Shown piece after piece: positions 20,177 to 27,813 of a stretch of 64,000 nt of DNA (positions are counted from its first letter, which is position 1; each line of letters starts with the position of its first letter). The DNA is from Moesziomyces globuligerus (lineage: Eukaryota > Basidiomycota > Ustilaginomycetes > Ustilaginales > Ustilaginaceae). The notes under the pieces are model-generated. The model searched no databases, had not been told where the DNA came from, and saw only the letters and a program-made list of their open reading frames with translations. Position numbers and translations under genes: made by a program. The stretch lies in NCBI GenBank assembly GCA_030849465.1, contig JARVLF010000006.1:1054001-1118000 (forward strand), read 5' to 3'.

Positions 20177-21792
20177 CTACATGTCGACGTAGGAGCCATC
20201 GTTCGGGCCCGGGGGAAAGATGTACTCGTCGATGGGGTCGGGTGCACCACCAGGCACGGCGACGGATTCGTGCGGCTGTCGCTCCGAGTACAGGGAGTGC
20301 CAACACTCCGAGAAGCGCAGCATCACCCGCAGCAGGGGGAGGCGCAAGCGGGCCGTCTGGACCCGGAAGACGCGGCGGGTCGCGACCGTCCAACCGAAGG
20401 TCTCGGTAGGGATCGTCATCCGATCGTACGACCGAGTGGCGCCCGGCCCCGGAGCACCTGCCACCGACAGGTTGGCGCGCTCTGCACGTTGGCGCGAGCG
20501 GCCCGTGGGAGTGCCGTCGCCCGGGTACTCCATCCCGGGGAAGGCGCGGATGCTTCGCTCGCAGTTGCCGACGTCGGCAAGGTGGCAGTGGGTGCACACC
20601 CGCGGAAGACGACTGCGCTCCCCATACGGATTGGGGAACGCCGACGGGAAACAGCTGCGATAGAGAGGAGAGGGTCAGCAGTCGCCAAGGCAAGAACAGG
20701 AGCAGGGGGGCGCGGTACTTACGGTACTCCCAAGTCAGCGCATCGGCGGCACTGCCAACTCGGCCACGGCATGCAACCCTCGGTCAAGCGCATCATGACA
20801 ATGCGCTGCAGCCGCTGCTCGGCGTTGGAGCCCGCCGCGACGTCCCAGTCTCGAGGGTATCGACCCTCGGCCACACGCACCAACAAGTCAGCGACCTCGA
20901 ACTGACCAGACCACCCGATGAGCTCGGCATGCGTCGGCTCGCGGTAGTTGGGGGGTGGCGGCGACGGAGTGAGGGGGGCCTCCCACCGAGGGGGAGGTGT
21001 CAACCGCTGCACATCCCGCTCAAAGACGGGTGTGGCGGCGCGGCCAAGAGGCCCGGAAGGCCCAGCGCGGCCGGGAACCGCAGAGAGGTCTGCCTCAACG
21101 CCGTCGGAGGCAGCAATCGGGGGCGAAGGGAACACGTAAACGTCACCCCAACGCTCCAGCTGCTCTCCCAGCGACAACCCAACCGCGGCAGCCCGACGCT
21201 CGCGGCTTACGCGTGCCTCCTCGTTCGCCGCTGCCATGCCCTCCACGGTGGGGGACGGCGGCGAGTACGAAGGCGACCTTGGCTCGGAAGCCGGCGTGGG
21301 ACCGGCTGGCACAAGGGGCGGCGACAAAGGAGCGTACACCGGGCTCCGAGGTGGCGACAGCGGCGCGGCGGACTCCGACGCCGGGTCGCTAGGGGGCGCG
21401 GGCCCCAAGAAAAGGACCTCCAGCGGCGCACAGCCACTGGAGTCGACGGCCGCGGCGGACGCAGCTTGCGGCGGCGGCGGGGCGATGGCCGGCACGGGGA
21501 CCGGCTCGGCTGCCGAAGCAGACACGCCGCGCGAACGCGGGCGCAGGGTGGTCCTGCGCCGCTTCGACAACGCCAACTCGGCCTCGGGTGAGGCCAAGCG
21601 ACGAGGGGATGCCGGCCCAACGGGGACCGAGGAGGCGGAAGGCCCGGCCGTGGAATCGGCAGGGCGAGAAGAAGGTGGAGAAGAGAGTGCCGCGCGAGCG
21701 GCAGCGGCACGAGCGCGGGTCACGCGCGGGGAGGAGCGCAGGGTAGGGGGTGCCATGGTCGAAAAGGAGATGATGGGAGTAGGAACGGACAC
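20177..21792 (-). CDS. Antisense spliced gene in the retrotransposon, Zn2Cys6-like cysteine cluster
   Basis: Two exons on the minus strand, 21792-20723 and 20654-20177, joined across a 68-bp GTAAGT...CAG intron, give 515 residues (503 if the second ATG at 21756 is used). The first 200 residues are Ala/Pro/Ser-rich and look disordered. A more ordered stretch contains PNYREPTHAELIGWSGQFEV. It is followed across the splice by cysteines spaced C-X2-C-X6-C-X18-C-X2-C-X7-C (CRRCADLGVPC, then CTHCHLADVGNC), the pattern of a fungal Zn2Cys6 cluster with a long central loop and few basic residues. The intron falls just before the third cysteine, so only the spliced form makes the cluster. The start lies 36 bp inside the 3' LTR border, implying an antisense promoter in that LTR. 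The function is unknown; DNA binding is a guess. Confidence 0.65.
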
Positions 21793-21817
21793 GGCCTCGA
21801 CGGAGCTCGGCTCTTAC

Positions 21818-21828
21818 GAGGGGGGTAG
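21818..21828 (+). other. Polypurine tract
   Basis: CGAGGGGGGTAG directly precedes the 3' LTR and is the expected plus-strand primer site of an LTR retrotransposon. Confidence 0.75.
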
Positions 21829-22769
21829 TGTTACAGGCCTGGATCAGACCCTGATCGATGCAGGCACGCGTGGAGAGCGCAGGCGAAAATCCGACGCCTG
21901 GGCTGCGAGCGCGCCAAGTCGCGGTCCGGCGAGTGGAGGCCACTCGACGAATTTTGCAAACAATTCGCCGAGTGAGGCTCACTCGACGGACGGACTGTAG
22001 CGGCCCCGGAAAACGACGAGCAGGTCCTACAGTGGTCGGACCTAGCCCGGAGACGAAGGGGAGGAGGAGAGGGGTGCTTGTTGCCCCAGGGGCAGCAAGC
22101 ATAACGTGCAAAGGGGGAGGTATGCACAGGAGGAGGCCCGAGCCCGGGGAGGTGGGCGAAACCTCACTGCATCAATGAGATGCTGGCTGGGGCCGTTCGA
22201 GACGGCGCCTTGCCACACGCTGGCCCTCCTGGTGAGGGCCAGTACTTAAGAGCTTCTGCTCACCGAGTGGGATGGGGCTGGGCCCCATCCACTCTACCTT
22301 ACTTTACAGCACTCAGTCGTTATCATTCGTCAGTATCACTGTCTTTCAGTTACTTCGTCTCACAGTAGCAATTGCAGGGCGTTGCTACTACTTGCGTGTG
22401 TGTTGTATCACCGCTTCAGACGCCGTCGACACCTCCATCGGCGCTACGGCACCTACACCGTAGGCAGTACCCCCACTGCGGCCCTGGAACCTCCACCAGT
22501 GCCCGACAACCGTCTGAGCATTACGAGCACTCGTGCGAAGACGGAAGTCCTTCCCACGACGCCCAAGGGCGTCTGCAACAATCGAGTCGTGCCGCGCTAC
22601 CTCTGAACGGGGTGCTCACAGTGGTCAGCCGTTATCCGTTGAGTCGCGTCGACTCGCCGAATAACTCAGGCGATCCGTCGAGTCCACGCCACTCGTCGAA
22701 TAAATCAAGTCATTCGCCGAGTTCACGTCCCTCGCCGAATAAGGGATTTCGGGCACGCGACCCCTGACA
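21829..22769 (+). repeat. 3' long terminal repeat
   Basis: 941 bp, TG...CA, differing from the 5' LTR at four C/T positions. It holds hairpins at 21924-21952, 21963-21991, 22634-22662, 22673-22701 and 22712-22740. Its left edge must also contain the antisense promoter of the gene starting at 21792, if that gene is expressed. Confidence 0.93.
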
Positions 22770-22774
22770 GAAGG
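22770..22774. repeat. Target site duplication, right copy (GAAGG)
   Basis: Matches 13586-13590 exactly and directly follows the CA end of the 3' LTR. Confidence 0.9.
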
Positions 22775-23242
22775 TTTGCAAAATTTTACAGGCAGCAGAG
22801 CAGTGTCAATTTTCCATGTTTTTGACCCATCCATCAATCACCGCAACGAAGACACTGACGTTGTATTCTTTGCTGCTACCTGTGTTGACAGCGCTGATGT
22901 TCTTTGTGGCCATCAGAAGAGATGTCCACATTTGTGCTCAATGGCCGTGGTATGGTCAGAACTAGTTATTTAAGGAAATCACTGGTAAAGTGCCCAAATG
23001 CACCAAGCACAACTTCAAGTCACAGTGTCTCTGTATTTGGGTTGCTGAGGTGGACCAAATCAATGTGATGTACAGTCTGGCATGGTGTTGACCCATTGGA
23101 CACAGACAAAGGCAGTGTTGACGTTGTTTCCAAGGACTGACGCCATCTCAAATTGAGAGGGGTATTTTCAAAATGTAGCCATCTGCTGTAGGGTGCGCAC
23201 GTTTGAAATTTCACGAGAAGTACTGATTCACGAGAATTACTG
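22770..23242 (-). mobile_element. Right half of the inverted-repeat DNA element
   Basis: The reverse complement of 22970-23242 aligns with 13170-13450. It ends in AATTACTG followed by TA. The terminal 35 bp contain an internal direct repeat of the form CAGTAnTTCTCGTGAA. The element ends 26 bp after the stop codon of the Kelch gene (on the minus strand), so it may supply that gene's 3' end. Confidence 0.65.
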
Positions 23243-23268
23243 TAGACACGTTAAATGCGTGTGAGGCA

Positions 23269-25395
23269 TCACCTTCGGTTTCTGGAATCGACGCCGGTGC
23301 TGCCGGCGCCGATGCCGCCAGTCTTGTTGACGGCGGCCTCCTTCTCGTCGAGGCCGGCCTCGGCACGGATGCGCTCGATCTCGTCGAGGAGCGGTTTGTA
23401 CTCCTGGTACTGCTGATCGGCGAGCGCGAAGCCGCGCTTTCGCATCTCCTTGCCGCGGAGCTTGTGGTCGGACTCGGTAAACGCGACCGAGGCCCAGTGC
23501 TGCTTTGTGCGTTCGTAGAAGGCGCGTAGCTTCTCGCCCGGTTGCGGTGTCGAGAGCACCTCCTGTTCGGTCCTCGCCGCATCCGACGCTACGCCCATAA
23601 ACGCCTGCGCCCTCGCGCGCAACGCCTCCCTCTCGGCCGCACTCAGCTTAGCGTGCCGCGCCGCCTCGTCGTCCGAATCCGCCTCGTCGAACTCAAAGCC
23701 TTCCGGAATCTCGTCGCCCTCCTCGCCCTCGGATTCCGACTCGCTCGAAGAATCGGAGCCCGTGTCCGAATCCGAGTCGGAACCGTCCTCCGACTCGGAC
23801 TCGTTCCAGTCGAGCGCATCGATCGGACACTCGCGCAGACACGTGAAGCGCTCGAGCTTGGAGAGGTCGAGCGTGTAGAAATCGTCGAGCGTATACTCGC
23901 GGTTGCCCGCCTCAAAGATGCCGCCGTAGACAAACAGCGTATTGCGCTGCACCGCCAGCATCACGTTGTACCGCTCCAGCGGGATCGATCGGAGCGGATC
24001 GTCCGCATCGTCCTCGTCCTCGTCTTCGTGCGCCCCGTTGGCCTTGGGCGTCTCCTCCTCTTGCTGGATCTGTAGCTGCTCCGTAGAGTTGGCCAGCGCC
24101 TCCTCATCCTCGCCCCGATCCGAATCGCCCTCGTCGTCCGAGTCGTATGCATCCCTTCGCGCCTGTTGCTGTTGCTGCTGCTGTTGCTGTTGTTGCTGTT
24201 GTTGTTTCTTCTTGCGCCGGCCAGCGCCGGCCTTCTTTTTGGGCCTCTTGAGATTGAGGCTGATCCATCTTCCGGTGCCGGGGAGCTGGTAGCCGTAGAG
24301 GTCCTTGTGGAAGGTGCTCTCCATGGTCTCCTCGTCGGCCTCGGTGTCGGTGACGCCGCCAAAGAGGATGCCCATGCTCTTGGACTGCCAGAGCGCCATG
24401 GTGCATCCGCTGCGCACCGGATTGGGCGCGTAGCCGACCTTGCGCCGCTTGACCCAGTCGAGCTTGGTGAGGTCGTCGTCCATCTTGAGGAACCAGGTGT
24501 CCTCCAACGCCACGCCCTGGGTCCTCTGGCCCTTGACGTACTTTTTGCAGTAGCCTCCGTGGAGGACGATGCCTTCGGGGCAGGAGAGGAGCGAGAAGCC
24601 GGATCGGGGCGGGGGCCGGCGCAGGTCGTTCTGGCGGATTTCGGTCCACTTGAAGGTGTTTTGGGTGTCAAAGATCCAGAGGTCGTTGAGGTACTGTGTC
24701 TTGACGCCCGTGTCGATGAAGCCGCCAAAGAGGACGAGGTAGTGTTTCCAAAAGGTCATGCGGTGGCCGCTGCGTGCCGAGGGACGCAGCTTTGTGTCGA
24801 TGCGCTCCCACGCTTTCGACTCGATGCTGAAGGCCCACAGATCGCGGTAGTGGTGGAAGGCGTTCTGCCGCGCGCCCGAGAACTCGCCGCCAAAGAGCCA
24901 CAGCATGCCGCCCTGGGCGGCGGTGGCAGCGACCTGGTGGGCGGAGCGCGGACCGGGCTGGTTCTTGGAAGCGTAGGTGCGCCACTCGTTCTTTTCGGGA
25001 ATGTAGCGGTACATGTCCTGGTAGAAGGCGACGCGCTCGCCGTTGAAGTACTCGCCTCCGAAGAGGTAGAGGTCGTTGCCCAGCGGACACGGCGTAAAGG
25101 TGGCATTGGCACGGCGCGAAGGCGGACCGCCGACTTTTTCCTCGGAAACCACATGCTCCTGCTCCCATTGCTCGCGGTAGCGGGCGAGAAGCGCATCGAG
25201 ATCCTCGTCGTCGTCGTCGACGGGTGCAGCGCCCTTCTTGCCGTTCTGCTTGTTGGAAGACGAGGTCGAGGCGGACTGCGACTTTTGCTTGGCCGCCTGC
25301 TTGGTGAGCTTGCGCGTCGCCTGCTTCTCGGCCTTTTCCTTCTTTGCCGCTTTGGCAGCCGCCTTTCCGGCGGTGGCCTTGCCCTTCTTGCCCAT
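23269..25395 (-). CDS. Kelch-repeat protein, KLHDC4/Kel3-like
   Basis: Single exon, 708 residues, starting at the ATG at 25395 in MGKKGK. The N-terminus (1-55) is a lysine/alanine-rich basic stretch. Kelch blades follow from about 90 to 420, with motifs such as LYLFGGEYFNG, LWLFGGEFSG, LVLFGGFIDTG and IVLHGGYCKKY. A region with a polyglutamine run and acidic segments interrupts the propeller, and a last blade TLFVYGGIFEAG lies near 510. The C-terminal 150 residues are acidic (SESEDGSDSDSDTGSDSSSE) and end in a helical domain. This layout matches the conserved eukaryotic KLHDC4 family; its molecular role is poorly defined. The stop is close to the transposon edge. Confidence 0.85.
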   Translation of the reverse strand: MGKKGKATAGKAAAKAAKKEKAEKQATRKLTKQAAKQKSQSASTSSSNKQNGKKGAAPVDDDDEDLDALLARYREQWEQEHVVSEEKVGGPPSRRANATFTPCPLGNDLYLFGGEYFNGERVAFYQDMYRYIPEKNEWRTYASKNQPGPRSAHQVAATAAQGGMLWLFGGEFSGARQNAFHHYRDLWAFSIESKAWERIDTKLRPSARSGHRMTFWKHYLVLFGGFIDTGVKTQYLNDLWIFDTQNTFKWTEIRQNDLRRPPPRSGFSLLSCPEGIVLHGGYCKKYVKGQRTQGVALEDTWFLKMDDDLTKLDWVKRRKVGYAPNPVRSGCTMALWQSKSMGILFGGVTDTEADEETMESTFHKDLYGYQLPGTGRWISLNLKRPKKKAGAGRRKKKQQQQQQQQQQQQQQARRDAYDSDDEGDSDRGEDEEALANSTEQLQIQQEEETPKANGAHEDEDEDDADDPLRSIPLERYNVMLAVQRNTLFVYGGIFEAGNREYTLDDFYTLDLSKLERFTCLRECPIDALDWNESESEDGSDSDSDTGSDSSSESESEGEEGDEIPEGFEFDEADSDDEAARHAKLSAAEREALRARAQAFMGVASDAARTEQEVLSTPQPGEKLRAFYERTKQHWASVAFTESDHKLRGKEMRKRGFALADQQYQEYKPLLDEIERIRAEAGLDEKEAAVNKTGGIGAGSTGVDSRNRR
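24163..24205 (-). repeat. CAG/CAA tract coding polyglutamine
   Basis: Mixed CAG and CAA codons encode 14 glutamines after a Lys-rich stretch in the Kelch protein. Mixed codons slow slippage, but the tract is likely to vary in length between strains. Confidence 0.85.
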
Positions 25396-25711
25396 GCTCG
25401 ATCGGTCGGATGGCGATCGCGGGCGCTGACACTCGCGGGTCGGGTCGGGTCGGGTCGGGGCGTGGTTCGGTAGGCGTGGGGAAGGATGGGCAAGTGCAGC
25501 GAGAAAAAATCCGGCATGATGAAAATCCCCCGAAAGCCGAGCAAAGTGAGTTTCAGCGACTTGTGGAGGCCGAGCGAGCAAAAGCGTGGAAAGAGCGCAG
25601 TGTCGCAAAACCATTCGACTTCATCTCGGGTCAACGGATCAAGCTGTCAAGCAATCAAGCAAGCAAGCGAGCACAAAGGTAAACTCCGGTCCATTCCGTG
25701 GTTATCGTGCG
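25396..25711. promoter_or_regulatory. Kelch gene upstream region with CGGGT repeats
   Basis: This gap between two minus-strand genes contains a pentanucleotide array (CGGGT)n at 25437-25460, about 45 bp upstream of the Kelch start codon, so probably in its leader. No gene is seen. Confidence 0.5.
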
Positions 25712-26782
25712 CTATAGAAAAAGGGTCTGCGAGAGTGCGAGCATGTTCATCGTCAGTAAGAGCAGGGCCGAGACGCTCAGCGTGCTGGCGGGCGAGGCGC
25801 CAGCGCCCGATGCGCCATTCGTAGGTTCTCTGGGCGACGAGGAGGATGTGGTGGTCGTGGTATCGTTGTTCGTCTGCGACGTCGCACGTGTAGACGATGC
25901 GAGGACCCAGGCGATGCCGCCGGCGACATGACCGCGGAAGAGATCCTGCGCCCACGTCGCATTGTCGTGGCCCAAACTTGTGTACCACGAGCGCCCTTGC
26001 CCACCCGAGACCTGGATGTTGGCGCCGCCTCCGCCTCGGACGCTGGCATCGGTGGCGTCGTTGGTATCGAGAAGGCCACCTTGCCTCCACCAGGCCAGAG
26101 GATGTGGCGATGGTCCGTCGGTACCGTTTCGGAACCCCTGCATGTTGACGCCACCGTCCTGGTAGGCAGACGCGTTGGTCGCGAGCACGTTGGCGGAGGA
26201 GGGTAGCTGTCTGGGATCCGAGCGGAAGTTGTACATCTCGTCGAAGACGGTGAATCCTTCTTGGGGCCATCGGGAGGTGGAAGGGTGATTGGTATCTACG
26301 GCACGGATCGTGACGTTCTGGATCTGAGGATGGTAGTCGAAGAAGGCGCCGACGAGGCGTCCGTAGAATGGCGCGCCGAAGAGCGTGGCCGAGGCGGAGT
26401 GGATGCCAAAGTAGTTTCCGCCGTCTTGGAGGTAGCGTGCCAAGTTGCGCAGGCCCTGGTCGTCGAGCACGGTGCCTACGCCTGGCGGATCGACGTCGGT
26501 GGTGCTCACGAAGCCGATGGCGTCGAACTGGGCGAGGAAGCGGTAGTCGTGGAAGCGAGCCTCATCCTCCGAGTTGATCGTGTCCCACCGGACGCTGGAT
26601 ACGGAAGGGTCGATGGCCGAGGCGGGCAGCGTGAGGGAGCCATTGCCGAGCGCGGTGATGAGCTGTACGGCGGTGGGGATGGAATCGTGGCGGAAGCCGG
26701 CGGTCTTTGTGTAGAGCAGGATGCGCGGCTGGGCGCTAGCCAGCGTACACAGCGCCGCCAGCGTCAAGATCAACGCTCTCAT
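25712..26782 (-). CDS. Secreted ThuA-like domain protein, possibly GPI-anchored
   Basis: Single exon, 356 residues. Residues 1-17 form a signal peptide (MRALILTLAALCTLASA). The ThuA-like fold follows, with RILLYTKTAGFRHDSIP, a central GNYFGIHSASATL, HPSTSRWP and a C-terminal RSWYTSLGHD; these match the class I glutamine-amidotransferase-like ThuA family, named for a bacterial trehalose utilisation locus. Fungal members are extracellular and their activity is not established. After a Thr/Ser-rich stretch (about 305-330) the protein ends in a hydrophobic segment (LSVSALLLLTMNMLALSQTLFL minus the last residues), as in GPI-anchored proteins. Several N-glycosylation sequons (NGS, NVT, NAS, NGT, NAT) fit secretion. 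Confidence 0.85.
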   Translation of the reverse strand: MRALILTLAALCTLASAQPRILLYTKTAGFRHDSIPTAVQLITALGNGSLTLPASAIDPSVSSVRWDTINSEDEARFHDYRFLAQFDAIGFVSTTDVDPPGVGTVLDDQGLRNLARYLQDGGNYFGIHSASATLFGAPFYGRLVGAFFDYHPQIQNVTIRAVDTNHPSTSRWPQEGFTVFDEMYNFRSDPRQLPSSANVLATNASAYQDGGVNMQGFRNGTDGPSPHPLAWWRQGGLLDTNDATDASVRGGGGANIQVSGGQGRSWYTSLGHDNATWAQDLFRGHVAGGIAWVLASSTRATSQTNNDTTTTTSSSSPREPTNGASGAGASPASTLSVSALLLLTMNMLALSQTLFL

Positions 26783-27813
26783 GACCGGGAGGGCTCAGCG
26801 TGGACATGGCGATGAGGATAGGGAGGACCATCGTCGAAGCACGCATCTGGGGCAGACGCTCGGTGATTCCGGCGCCATACTTGCGAGGCAGGCGGTGAGA
26901 CGGCGAAAGCTTGGCAGCGGCGGGGGTTCTTTGGCAGTGCTTTCGCAGTGCTGCGATGCGAGCCAACCGAACATGCCGTCTGGGCGAATTGCTGGAAGCG
27001 AGGCAGGCGGTAAAAGCGCGATTTCGGCAGCGCCCAGCCGTACCACCAGAGCCGCTCCCTCGCAGCCTCTCGGCCTCGTAGCCTCGTAGCCTCGCAGCCT
27101 CAAGCTCGCAGAGTCATGCTGCTACGCTTGAGCGGCGGTCCGAACGAAGCTCCTAGGAATCCAACCATGTCCAAGCTGGTCGTGTGTGGCTTCCGCATTG
27201 CGCATTGCTTCGAAAAAGCATCGACTCTGGCAACAAGTCAGGGGCGTAAATCGGCCAATCGTACGTCGGTGTTAGAGTTAGGCGGTTGATTTTGAAGTGA
27301 GAGCGCAGCCTTTCGTGCGGGTGAAGCCCAAAAACCCTGGCGGCCGAGGCCTGGAAAAATTTCGCATCGCCCGCATCGGCTGGTTTTGAGATGCTCCATC
27401 GCTTGGTTTCGCAGCGCGGCTAAAACGCGGCTCCAGAGAGAGAGTGGAGTTTTTTTTTTGCGAGAGCTCGGCTTGGCTGGACCATTTTTTTTTTTTTTTC
27501 GTTTCCACGACTCTGAGAGTTGGGCCGGGACCCGGAGGTTGGGCGTACAGACGCCTGTCGCGACAAAGCCAACAGCAACCCGAATCACGCCGCAGCTCGA
27601 CTGGTTCCAACTGCCTACGCTCTCGTCCATCTCAGCCACCCTCATCAGCCAGCACCAGCCTTCTCAACAGCACACCCAGCAACAAACGCTGCCACCCTTC
27701 GTCGAGAGCTCCTGCGCATCTCGACCCACACCGCTCACGCTCGTTTTGACGCAGCTCCGCCCTCTGCGCCGGCTGCAAGGCTGCATCTGCCTCCGTCCGG
27801 CCTCGACTTCGTC
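26783..27813. promoter_or_regulatory. Divergent promoter region of the ThuA-like and HAP2 genes
   Basis: About 1 kb without a supported gene. It contains a CCAAT box with full RRCCAATSR context (GGCCAATCG, CCAAT at 27255-27259) and two T tracts, T10 at 27450-27459 and T15 at 27485-27499, of the kind that excludes nucleosomes. Short direct repeats of CCTCGTAGCCTCGTAGCCTCGCAGCC type occur around 27070-27100. Confidence 0.5.

Larger units (their letters stand above)
13591..22769 (+). mobile_element. Complete Ty3/gypsy LTR retrotransposon (chromovirus), 9179 bp
   Basis: Identical-length LTRs of 941 bp begin TG and end CA, flanked by the duplication GAAGG. Between them lie gag, pol with protease, reverse transcriptase, RNase H, integrase and a C-terminal chromodomain, then a purine-rich tract. 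No stop or frameshift breaks gag or pol, so the copy looks autonomous and young. Two extra features are unusual: an intact spliced gene on the opposite strand between pol and the 3' LTR, and 18 copies of a 29-bp hairpin spread over LTRs, coding linkers and the inter-gene spacer. The element sits inside an older inverted-repeat DNA element in the convergent gap between the enoyl-CoA isomerase and Kelch genes, where it breaks no gene. Confidence 0.95.

Noticed and set aside
24166..25473. A 435-codon plus-strand frame opposite the Kelch gene
   Set aside because: Its start is a polyleucine made by the antisense of the CAG tract, and the rest mirrors the Kelch coding sequence.
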